A stretch of DNA of 64,000 bases from Moniliophthora roreri (taxonomy: Eukaryota > Basidiomycota > Agaricomycetes > Agaricales > Marasmiaceae), in contig LATX02000251.1 of the NCBI GenBank assembly GCA_001466705.2, forward strand, positions 124,001 to 188,000. The letters run 5' to 3'. Made by a program: the position numbers and the translations under genes. Positions 33,416-42,459 of the stretch are shown here, piece by piece. How positions within the stretch are numbered: position 1 is the stretch's first letter; each line of letters opens with the position of its first letter. A model generated the notes under the pieces. The model saw only the letters and a program-made list of their open reading frames with translations. It was not told where the DNA came from and did not search any database.

Positions 33416-34601
33416 ATGTCTCAACGCGTCAAGATTGCAGTCGCTGTGACTGTAGCTCTCCTCGGCACCTTTGCGCTTGGTAGTGTCGCCCCTTCGTTAC
33501 GCACAGGCCCAGGTCCATTGAGCAAACGACTCCGAAAGTCTAAAACGGAGAAGCCGTTACCTGAAGGCATTAAGAGGATTTATGTCGATGGTGTCGACGG
33601 AAAACTCGAGGTTTTGACGAATGAAAAGTCTGAGGATGGGCATCCTGAAGACGCGCCGTTGTTGATGATCCATGGAGGCATGGGAAGTGCGAGGTGCTAT
33701 GATAAGTGGGCCGTGTATTTTGCGTCGAAAGGGAGAAAAGTGTATAGTCTTTCCATTCGTGGTATGTGAAATTCTCTCATATGAGTGACGCCAAGTCTTG
33801 ACGCGCCGCAGGCCATGGTCTCTCCAATCGCCCAGATAACTTCAACTCTCTTACCAATGCTGACTTTTGCAAAGATATCGCATCTGTCGTAGTCTACATT
33901 ACGGAGTCACATCCAACTTCGCCAGCACCCGTTCTCATTGGCCACTCTGCAGGAGGTGGTTTATCTCAGTATACCGTCTCGACTCTGAAGCCAAACACCT
34001 TCTCTGGGGTTATTCTCCTGGCACCATATCCCAACACAGGCGGCGCTCCTGTCTACCTCGAATGGATCAAGTTCGATCCTCTCTTCTTCCCCCGATTCTT
34101 TTGGCACGGCTGTGATAACATGAGTCCTCTCTCGTCACCAGCGTTAGTGAAGAGAGCATTCTTTTCGGACGGATACGACGAAGGAGAACTGAAGGACTTC
34201 TTCAACCAAATGAATCCGGAGGAAACGCCTGGATGGCCCGCAACAATGACGAATAAATTCACCGACCATGAACCGGTGAGTATGCCAGAATAGTCCGTCA
34301 AAAAGCGATACCGAGCTGATTTTTTTTCCCTTTTAAGGTCAAAATGAATGCTGGGGGCAGAGTTCATATCATCAGCGCCAGTCATGACAGGCTAATGACA
34401 CCTCCAATTATGAAGAAGTTTGTAGAGCGATATGGATGCTCCTCAAATGTTGTTGAGGGTTCTGGTCAGTGTTCGCACTACCAACATTTCAAGCGATGCG
34501 CTGACGGTGCTTAATTTTCAGGTCATCACATGATGTTCGATAATCAGTGGCAGGTCGCGGCAAGATACGTCGAGGCTAAGCTAGAGGAGTGGAATCTGTA
34601 G
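33416..34601 (+). CDS. Alpha/beta-hydrolase with N-terminal signal anchor
   Basis: Four exons (33416-33761, 33812-34275, 34338-34464, 34522-34601) give 338 residues. The first about 30 residues are a hydrophobic signal or anchor (KIAVAVTVALLGTFALG), so the enzyme is probably secretory or membrane-bound. The fold is shown by the oxyanion-hole motif LLMIHGGMGSAR, the nucleophile elbow GHSAGGG (Ser), the acid in ISASHDRLMTPP and the His in GSGHHMMF. Together they form a complete Ser-Asp-His triad. The substrate is not predictable; such enzymes are esterases, lipases or peptidases. It is transcribed in the same direction as the following F-box gene but shows no link to it. Confidence 0.82.
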
Positions 34602-34734
34602 CGGGACTTGGGTCTGAGCGTTTCTTTTGGGTTTCTGGAAGGATATCAAGCATAACATCCCTTTACTTTATAGGCAGCGTAGGTCGTCCACATAATTACC
34701 ATACACATGTCCTTTCATGCGCTATACAAGATAG

Positions 34735-34746
34735 CCCCCCCCCCCC
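34735..34746. repeat. C12 homopolymer
   Basis: Twelve consecutive C bases upstream of the second F-box gene. The longer in-frame start at 34707 would have to translate through this slippery tract. Confidence 0.9.
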
Positions 34747-34952
34747 ATATTTATGCGCATAATGCTACCTCAGTCCTTCGGCAAAACCCGTTTCAATATA
34801 AACTGGTCGGAGCACTGCCAATTACTGGTCAAGTTCCGATAAGCATCTTCATCATCTTCGCAAACTTCGCAGATACTGCACCAGGCTCGTCTACCGTCAG
34901 AAAACAATTCCTCATGCTAAATAGTTTTTATACGACAGATAGGCCCCCCTTT

Positions 34953-36767
34953 ATGGATGAGATCACTCCATCACCGACGGCCGACTCGTACGGGTCGTGC
35001 GAGCGACGGACAACCGCTCTCCAGGCATGCCTGGATGACCGCTATGATGATATTCCCCGCATAGGAGAGAGGTTGCACTGTCAGTGTTTTATTGAACCAC
35101 TTTGCCAGTGTTTCGAAGCTGCTTTCGCAGCCCTTTCGTCTCCTGCCGCCCATCTCCTTAACTCCAATAGGATTCCCTCTCCGCAAGAGATCATACAAAT
35201 ATATGATACGCTCAACGATATTCAGAGGGCCTCTATTCAGCTCGAAACGAAGATCCGGTCACTAGAGAGTGCTTTGAAAGAGTTCAGGAACAAACAGGAT
35301 GAGCTGCAGAGTTTCGCGCAGGAACACAAAGCTCTGCTCTCTCCGGCACGAAGGATGCTTCCAGAGCTCTGGTCAGAGATATTCATTCACTGCCTTCCAG
35401 AGCATAGTCTGGACTATCACATCAACAGGAGGAGTGCATACAATGGTACTACTCGCCTATTCACAGACGTATCCTGCAGTGATGCCCCTCTCCTACTTAC
35501 GCAAGTCTGCTCTACGTGGCGAACCATTGCTATATCCACCCCCCAACTTTGGTCAAATATCACATATACCGTCTGCCGTCCTTCAGCAATGAAGATACAA
35601 CTCCGACGACTGGAGACGTGGTTAGCCCGCACAGGAGCCGCACCTCTCTCGGTTGTGGTTTTCCGTTCCTTTTTTGACGCCAACAACAACGTTCTTGACC
35701 ACCCACATCTCACCTTCCCCGATCCCATACCCCCTCTTAATGAGGACCAAGTGATGAACTTCATCCTGGCCCACTCGCACAGGTGGCGAAGAGCGGAGAT
35801 ATTGCTGCCCGCTTTGGAGGCTGCACAAGTTGTAGCCCCTCTCAGAGGCAACTTGCCAAACCTGGAAAAACTGGCTTTTGGCCTGTTTTGGGATGGCATG
35901 ACAGCCATGGGGGACCCCCATGGCAGACTAGACGTCTTCGAGACTGCGCCGAAGCTCCAGGAAGTCTGCTTTGTCGAGAATGCGAGGCTACAAGTTTCGC
36001 TGCCTGGATCGAGCTTAACGACGCTTTCCGTTGACGCATTCTTGTCGTGCACAGACGCACTGAAGACGCTGTATTACTATCCCAATCTTCGGAATTGCGC
36101 CTTAAATGTCATGTTGACCGTTTCAGCTCCTCCCAATTTGGAGAAGTTAATCGGCAGTAGTAGCGGGGGACTCATTAGGCTTCAGCTGCGGTCCCTCACA
36201 CTCTCATTTACGGGGTCTACAGATTTTGTATACCCGAATTTCCTTGCATATCTGGACATCCCAAATATCACCGAGTTGCGAATCAGATCGCACAAGTGGT
36301 TCCATGATCAGCTATTCGCTTTCTTTACGCAACTTCCACAGTCAGCGCTTGTCGAGACGCTCGAGTTGAGCTCTCCTTCACTTGCACCTGTATGGCTGAG
36401 AGCGTATCTGCTTTCACCTGTTTTCCGTCACCTTCGGATACTTGTGGTCGGCGAAGGGATAACCCATCATGTTCCATTCATCCCAAACGACGCAGGGCTG
36501 CAGAGCCTATTCACATCAAAAGGGTTCCTTCCCGGTCTGGAGATGGTTCAATGGACGTGTTTTGGTCAGGGGACCGAACAATATGATTCAACGGTGCTCT
36601 ATGACATGCTCCGAACCCGGTTGGACGGGGGACGGGGGCTGCGCAGGTTTGTGCTGACGTTAAACAGGAAGTGGGGTGATGAGTTATCCCCCAAGAGGCC
36701 TTCGTTCGGTTCAGATGGTTTGGCATCACTGGGTCTTCAGGTGGAGATCAAGACTGGTCAGTATTAG
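34953..36767 (+). CDS. F-box-like protein with C-terminal leucine-rich region
   Basis: An intronless frame of 604 codons from the chosen ATG at 34953. The same frame is open back to 34707, but that part crosses a C12 tract and looks non-coding, so the later start (MDEITPSP..) is preferred. A coiled coil (TLNDIQRASIQLETKIRSLE) precedes the F-box signature LLSPARRMLPELWSEIFIHCL, and the residues LLLTQVCSTWRTIAISTPQLW are the usual 'W-R-x-IA' block. The remainder is LRR-like. Expected role: Skp1-binding adaptor of an SCF ubiquitin ligase; target unknown. It is convergent with the NOP13-like gene. Confidence 0.85.
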   Translation: MDEITPSPTADSYGSCERRTTALQACLDDRYDDIPRIGERLHCQCFIEPLCQCFEAAFAALSSPAAHLLNSNRIPSPQEIIQIYDTLNDIQRASIQLETKIRSLESALKEFRNKQDELQSFAQEHKALLSPARRMLPELWSEIFIHCLPEHSLDYHINRRSAYNGTTRLFTDVSCSDAPLLLTQVCSTWRTIAISTPQLWSNITYTVCRPSAMKIQLRRLETWLARTGAAPLSVVVFRSFFDANNNVLDHPHLTFPDPIPPLNEDQVMNFILAHSHRWRRAEILLPALEAAQVVAPLRGNLPNLEKLAFGLFWDGMTAMGDPHGRLDVFETAPKLQEVCFVENARLQVSLPGSSLTTLSVDAFLSCTDALKTLYYYPNLRNCALNVMLTVSAPPNLEKLIGSSSGGLIRLQLRSLTLSFTGSTDFVYPNFLAYLDIPNITELRIRSHKWFHDQLFAFFTQLPQSALVETLELSSPSLAPVWLRAYLLSPVFRHLRILVVGEGITHHVPFIPNDAGLQSLFTSKGFLPGLEMVQWTCFGQGTEQYDSTVLYDMLRTRLDGGRGLRRFVLTLNRKWGDELSPKRPSFGSDGLASLGLQVEIKTGQY

Positions 36768-36904
36768 ACCTTTGGAGTTAAATTTCACGTTAATTTTTCA
36801 CCGTCACGACATCCTTCGTTTCGCGATGTAACATAGTTCTTGGTCCTTGTCTGTTGCAATAATAAAAATATATTCATCGTAATGTGGAACAACTATACGT
36901 GAAT

Positions 36905-38388
36905 CTAGAACACAATCTTCCTCCCCGTCGTAGGTACAATTGCAGCGGACTGGCGTTTCGCTTGAGCGAGTGCGGCCCCCGGTTTGGGTCGGTGCCGTGG
37001 TCCTTTCTGCTTGGGAGCGCTGACATCCGAGCGCTTTCTATTCTCAGCTTTCGCAGGTTCAGAATGATTGGGCTCATCTTCCGCTTCCGCGTGATCAACC
37101 TGCTCCTCCTGTCCCTGCACCTCTAGTTGACGAGCCTTCCCAGTACTGGTAGTTTTCGTGTTCTTTTGCTTTCGCTCCTTCACATCACCTTTTGCTCCAG
37201 GAAGCAAGTCTTTGCTGGCCCCTCTCCGGACGGCATCTGCCGAGGCATATTCGACAACGAGCTGTCGACCATTCAACCGATGGTTGCGGATATTAAGGAG
37301 TGCGGAAGTGGCATTTTCGGTGCTAGAAAAGTCGACAAAAGCAAACCTGTCGATGGGGTGGCATCAAAAAGCAATCTGAGAAAAGCAGGATGAGATATAC
37401 CCTTTACATTTCCCTGTGTCCTCGAAGGCACTCAATCGAATCCTCCGTATCCAATCTTCAGACTCTTTCGCACTCGTTGCTTTTTTGCTCTCCTCACCCT
37501 CATCTTTTTTCCCAGGCTTCTCCCTGTGTGCATCAAGAAGGTCACGAATTGTCTCCTCAGTAGTCTCGAATCCCAGATTCCCAAAAAATAATGTAGGTGC
37601 AGGTGGTTGCTTCTGCATTTTGAGGATCTTCTGGGCAGTTTTAGATAATGACGTCTTCCCTTTGACAGCAGTGGCGTCTCCGGTGGAATCATCATTCGAT
37701 TGTGTCGGTCTCCCGGTGAATACACCACCTATGAAAAGGTTAGAATGTCGTCCGTAACAGCGTTTTCCTTCACGTACCATCCTTTATGAGCAACTTTCGG
37801 CCGTTGAGAGGCTTTTCCGAAAGTGTAATCGCAACTGTCTTTGCGTCCGGTGTAGCAAAATCCACATAGGCGAACCTGAAAGAAGAAAAGCTCTCATTAG
37901 AATTTTCGTAAAGAAGTGAACGAGAATGGTTCCCACCCACGGTTTTCTCCTATTCCTCCAGGTCTCGAAGTAAGCTTCATAGGCATATGTATCCGAGTAA
38001 TCTCTCCAACACCCTCAAAGAATTTCCTTAACGCATCTGGTGTAGTTTTGAACGAAAGGTTCCCAACCCAAACAGAATTTTGTCGTTTTGTTGCAGATGA
38101 ATTAGATGAAGTTCCATCTGCCAATTTTCGCTTTTTGGATGCTGGCTCCTGCCCTTGTTTTTCCGCTAATTTTTGCTTCTTTTTCTGGCGACGTTTTTCG
38201 GCATGGGATAACGGAGGAGCATCTTCATCAATTGACTGGGCATTTTCCTGCGGCTCGTCCTCGGATTCCGACGAACTGTCGTCTTCGGATTGCTCTTCTA
38301 CGGTTGGCTTTGCCTCACGTTTGCGTTTGCTCGTCGGAGGTGGGCTGGGAGACGAGGAACTAGATGAAGGTGATGAAGATGCAGGCAT
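36905..38388 (-). CDS. nop13: NOP13-like nucleolar RNA-binding protein with two RRMs
   Basis: Four exons (38388-37937, 37875-37778, 37728-37401, 37346-36905) give 439 residues. The N-terminus is a Ser-rich and acidic low-complexity tail with Lys-rich patches (KRRQKKKQKLAEK), likely nuclear or nucleolar signals. RRM1 has RNP2 SVWVGNLSF and RNP1 RGFAYVDF; RRM2 has TLFFGNLGF and KGFAFVDF. RNP1 of both domains is assembled across introns, which supports the splice model. The C-terminus is basic. Layout and length match yeast Nop13, a pre-60S/90S-associated nucleolar protein. An in-frame upstream Met at 38469 is rejected because that stretch overlaps the SEN15 exon. Confidence 0.82.
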
Positions 38389-38432
38389 TGAATTCTGAAA
38401 TTTCGCACGCGTAAAACTTGATCTCAATTTCC
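38389..38432. promoter_or_regulatory. 44-bp divergent promoter between NOP13-like and SEN15 genes
   Basis: Only 44 bp separate the two start codons. No TATA box is obvious. The 5' UTRs must either be tiny or overlap the opposite gene. Confidence 0.6.
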
Positions 38433-38953
38433 ATGACCGACATGGAAGACCACCCGTCGGTGAGTTCATAAGACTCTCTTTTCCGCCCTGACTGACATAG
38501 TGGAAGCATAGTACCCAGTACTCTCGAGCCTGATTAAAAAATATCCCAAAAATGCAGGCTCACTATTCCAAACCTACAACGACATTCTTCTAGGCGAGCT
38601 GCCTCGTTTGCGACGGAGATCAACGGTTGACACCTCTTTTAGCTCAGCAATGGAGAGATGTAGAAGTCTTCGAAATGGGAGAGCCATACGACCGTGGATG
38701 TATCACTGGGCGCAGACCGCTCTCTGAGGAAACTTTGCACGTAGTGCCGTGTTCCTTGGCTGAATCCATTTCAATAGCATGGTACAAGTCACGTAAAGTC
38801 ATTCCACGCTATAAACTCACAATGAATCTCGACAGGATGACTGGTATCATCAAGGCTTTATCTGTCAAGGATGTCTACCTTGCCATCAACACTGAGGACT
38901 CGTCAATCGTGTACTACAAGATTAGCGACGGAATCGTGAAACCGTCTGTATGA
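38433..38953 (+). CDS. sen15: tRNA-splicing endonuclease subunit Sen15
   Basis: Four exons (38433-38459, 38512-38593, 38643-38781, 38836-38953) keep frame and give 121 residues. Family blocks: HPSYP..L at the first junction, NAGSLFQTYNDILL then AQQWRDVEV at the second, VVPCSLAESISIAW, and the C-terminal YLAINTEDSSIVYYKISDG. Sen15 is a small structural subunit of the heterotetrameric endonuclease that cuts introns from pre-tRNAs, pairing with Sen34. The second intron uses a GC donor (CTAG|GCGAGC). The third intron is 54 bp and in frame, so a naive reading would run through it. A second in-frame Met at 38442 is an alternative start. Confidence 0.87.
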
Positions 38954-39463
38954 ACAGGATAGAACGAGCCGGACATAACGGAATTTGAATATCCTACCAT
39001 CGTCCGACTGCGACTTGGTCAGGCCATTGCCCGATAAGAGCGTGTCACGGCGAGTCTTGGAGAGAAGGATTCGGGTACATACATCTCATTCTTTCCAGTT
39101 TCTCATCCACAAATTCCCTGTACTTGACGTGATATTATTAGCCACGCCTTACACATGTCAATCTAATAGTTCGTAGACGTAATTGCCAATAAAACTCAGA
39201 CTTTCCGCCTGAACGTGGTTGGAAAAACGGCTTGAATGTGAAGCAGTGGCAAATATAGCACGAGAATGGGCAACTTTCTTGTCACAAAGGGAACTGCATG
39301 AAGCCCGGCCCGGCTTAAAGGATGGAGATGCTTATAGGTACAAATCACAATGATAAGTTCCATAAGATCATATAGTATGTTACAGGTCGTTCTGGAAAAG
39401 GGATCAACATCTACTGTCGGCCTGATTTGTAGAGTACATACCACAGAGCAGACGGAAAGGTGT
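38954..39463. other. Convergent intergenic spacer
   Basis: No gene is seen between the 3' ends of SEN15 and the ARF-like GTPase gene. Confidence 0.5.
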
Positions 39464-40390
39464 TCAATTCTGGTTACGTTCCAAATCCCTATTATCCTTA
39501 TGAGTTCAAGAATATATTGAATGTAAAGTGGACACACCTGCGACTATTCTGTACCCTTATAAATAACCAGTCCACAGCCGCGCGAACGCCTGTCCTATAG
39601 ATCTCGCGTCAGCGAAATTCGATTAAAAGAGGAGCGACAATGACTCACCCTTCGATAGCAGAGATGCCCATAACATCCAAACTTGCAATTCTTTCCCTTC
39701 GTGCGTTACTATCATCGCTCTCTCCATGTCTGCCTCGTCTAGCATTCTCCATCTTGCGCTGGCGCCAGTCCTCATAATCATGTCTAATTTCTTCAACGGA
39801 CATGCTTTGTGGAGAGTCTTGCTTGTTGGCCAAGAGGAGGAGTGGCACGCCCAGAATTTGCGGATTTGATAGAACAGAGTCTAAAATCCTTGCGATGAGT
39901 TTAGGGTAAGCCGGTTAAGCTCATTCCAGCAAATGAAGGCGTACCGAATACCTCCCAGCCTTCGCTCAACCTTTCCCTATCGTCAGCGTCGATAACATAG
40001 ACGACAGCATGACAATCATCATAGTATTTGTGCCATATATTCCGAATTCCGCGTTGTCCTCCAAGATCCCAGAATTGCAGAATGGTTGATGGAAGAGTAA
40101 TCTTGCCAGCTGAGGTGGTCGATGAGCACGGGCGGTAAATTATCCTTAATCTCCCACTGACTATTCTGGCCTACAGTGGGCCCAATTTTGTCCGGGGACA
40201 GGCCAGGCGTTTCATTATATAGCGTCTTGATCTTCTCGAGTAGAGTAGTCTTGCCAGCGCCGTCCAAGCCAATGATAATCACCGAGAACTCTTCTTTTCT
40301 GCCCTAGAGTTTCAGTGGCTCGAATTTCCAGAATTGCAGTTCTACTTACCTTGTCAAATGTTCGTGTAAGCCTTTGAGTAAGTGGTACAT
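39464..40390 (-). CDS. arfrp1: ARF-related GTPase (ARFRP1/Arl3 type)
   Basis: Six exons (40390-40350, 40298-40162, 40109-39945, 39880-39649, 39594-39538, 39488-39464) sum to 218 residues in frame. GTPase motifs: P-loop GLDGAGKTT (G1), IGPTVGQN (switch I), WDLGGQ (G3), ANKQD (G4), SAIEG (G5). The N-terminus is MYHLLKGLHEHLTRKEEF, lacking the Gly2 of myristoylated ARFs, as expected for ARFRP1/Arl3, which is N-acetylated and works at the trans-Golgi. An insert rich in Arg and Asp lies between G4 and G5 (about residues 155-185). The last intron is uncertain; without it the C-terminus would differ by about ten residues. Confidence 0.88.
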
Positions 40391-40458
40391 TGAAGAGAAC
40401 TGCCAACTTCTCCGCCAAAACACTGTCAAACATTTCCTCTCCCTCCCTCTCTCTCACC
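40391..40458. promoter_or_regulatory. 68-bp divergent promoter between ARFRP1-like and VMA16 genes
   Basis: 68 bp lie between the two start codons, with a CCCTCCCTCTCTCTC pyrimidine tract just before the VMA16 ATG. This may be a shared core promoter for two endomembrane genes. Confidence 0.55.
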
Positions 40459-41430
40459 ATGGGGTATTACAGTTATGGCCTCCCTGGTTTTCTCATCATC
40501 GTAATAGCTCTTTATCTTCTCTTCACCGGTACGCTTGCGTTGGGAGAATACTGGACTTAGTTCTAATGGTTGTGATGACATGCAGGTTCGGGTGAAGCAT
40601 TCAACGTTGGTCAGTTCTTGGAGGAAACCAGTCCGTTTGCGTGGGCTGCAACTGGTGTTGGTCTTTGTCTTGGATTGAGTGTATTCGGTGCTGCATGGTG
40701 CGTTCGGATACCGTTTGCGTTGGATAACTCGGGCTGACGTTGTACCAGGGGTATCTTCATTACTGGTGCATCCATCCTCGGTGCAGGTGTTAGGGCTCCC
40801 CGTATTACGACGAAGAACTTGATCAGGTGAATTATACGACTAAGCACCTGAAGACTTCAAACTCATACCTCTCAAAGCATCATCTTTTGCGAAGTGGTGG
40901 CAATTTACGGCGTCGTACGTTTGTTGTCCTATCTTATGACAGTATAGGCATTGTTCAACTGTATCATCAGATTATCGGAATTGTGTACTCTTCAAAGCTC
41001 AAAAGCGTACCGGAAAACGTTCTTTACACTCAAGATAACTACTTCCTCGGTAGGCGATTCTTTCTCAACTGCGCATCACAAACTTACGTTTCCATAGGTT
41101 TTGCGCTTTTCTGGGGTGGTCTCACGGTTGGTGCATGCAACCTTCTTTGTGGTCTCTGCGTCGGGATCACGGGCTCCACCGCTGCCATTGCTGACGCTGC
41201 CGACCCCAACCTGTTCGTCAAAATCCTTGTTGTGGAAGTCTTCGGCAGCATCATGGGTCTGTTCGGTCTTATTGGTGAGCATATTGGTGTTTTTGAACGC
41301 GGTAGACTGACTAACGGGTTCCTTAGTGGGGCTTCTCATGACCGGCAACGCAGCAGGAGAATTCCAAACCGCTTCTTCATTAGCTGCTTCTAATGCAGCT
41401 GTATTCATTGCTTCACTCAGGGACCTTTAA
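40459..41430 (+). CDS. vma16: V-type ATPase proteolipid subunit c''
   Basis: Seven exons (40459-40528, 40586-40697, 40749-40826, 40878-40914, 40971-41049, 41098-41274, 41327-41430) sum to 218 residues. Five hydrophobic segments are readable, as in fungal Vma16. The proton-carrying Glu is in [11 protein letters not shown]. The second proteolipid repeat shows [19 protein letters not shown] and [20 protein letters not shown], and the protein ends [20 protein letters not shown]. It forms the rotor ring of the vacuolar/Golgi proton pump with subunits c and c'. It is head-to-head with the Golgi GTPase gene. Confidence 0.92.
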
Positions 41431-41630
41431 ACGGTATTTTTCGTACTGGCACAATATAGCACTAGTTAGTCTATTCGACCAGATTGACTCGCTTAACTGG
41501 ATTGTCACTCCTAACCCCCGTGGACATGATTGCAACAGTGACCTGGAAAGCTGCCAATAGATGAGTCTGTGGTTTCCGACAAACATGATGTAGACTGTCG
41601 TTGTCGCGAAGTGTAGTAGTGATATGCAAA

Positions 41631-41903
41631 TCACCGGAGCCTTGTGCATGGGGATGGACGTTGACTCTGGAGGGTGCCAGATACTAATAGTATATAGAGC
41701 GGGACTACCAAACCATCACTTCCCTGAACCATCACGTTACCCTCACGCTCGTGTAAAGTCAAAGTCTCTGCAAGCATGGGGATTGTGCCAGTACTTGAAG
41801 TAACCCAGAGATCAACTGAATCGAGACGTTGAACTAGCTGAAAGACTTGTGAAAGGCCCATGACACCTGTCACCAAGTCAGGTCCGCCTCGGTTTTGTTG
41901 CAT
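41631..41903 (-). CDS. Possible exon of an unrecognised gene
   Basis: A 90-codon minus-strand frame begins right after a CACAG acceptor-like sequence (MQQNRGGPDLVTGVMG..) and has protein-like composition (FQLVQRLDSVDLWVTSSTG). No motif is recognised, no upstream exon could be linked, and codons are not clearly biased. The remaining space 41431-42395 shows nothing else, apart from a weak plus frame at 42140-42328. Confidence 0.25.
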   Translation of the reverse strand: MQQNRGGPDLVTGVMGLSQVFQLVQRLDSVDLWVTSSTGTIPMLAETLTLHEREGNVMVQGSDGLVVPLYILLVSGTLQSQRPSPCTRLR

Positions 41904-42395
41904 CTGTGGTCATAACTTACACCTTCTTTTAACAGGATGAGCACCGGGCCTTCATTTTACGCTAGACAACCCGAATCATTCCCTTGGATGTTCACTCATA
42001 ACGGAAGGAATGCTGAGAGAAGATTACCTCGAGAGCGGTAGAACGAAACGCCTAAGTGTGTTTGGTCGTTTTCTGAGACACTCGCCGACAACACGCCTTC
42101 CTCGGTGTCCTAGCCAGAAGACGACGAGCGCGGCCCTCCATGTGGGTCGCAGGTCATCTGCTCTCTCCCGCCCCTGATGCGTTGGTTTTCACGGTTTCAA
42201 GCTCTAATCAACGCCCATTCTTGTCTGTTGATATTTCCGAGTACTCACCGGCACCGGGCCTCGCCCTCGACATTCCAACGGTCCGCTCAGGCAAATCGCT
42301 GGAACGATTGACATCAATATTCTCGTGACGCGTCAAGTTAACGTCTTCCTTTCATTTTGACCGCAACGCGGCGATATAGCGTGATGAAGGCAGAG

Positions 42396-42401
42396 TATAA
42401 A
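42396..42401 (+). promoter_or_regulatory. TATA box of the GH28 gene
   Basis: TATAAA 59-64 bp before the ATG at 42460, typical for a regulated fungal gene. Confidence 0.5.
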
Positions 42402-42459
42402 GCTGGAGAAGCTCTGCAGCCGTGCTGAATTCGAGAATCACCCTGAACATATTTGCATC

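Noticed and set aside
38389..38469. Upstream Met at 38469 as NOP13-like start
   Set aside because: It would overlap the first SEN15 exon and intron, which encode a conserved Sen15 N-terminus on the other strand.
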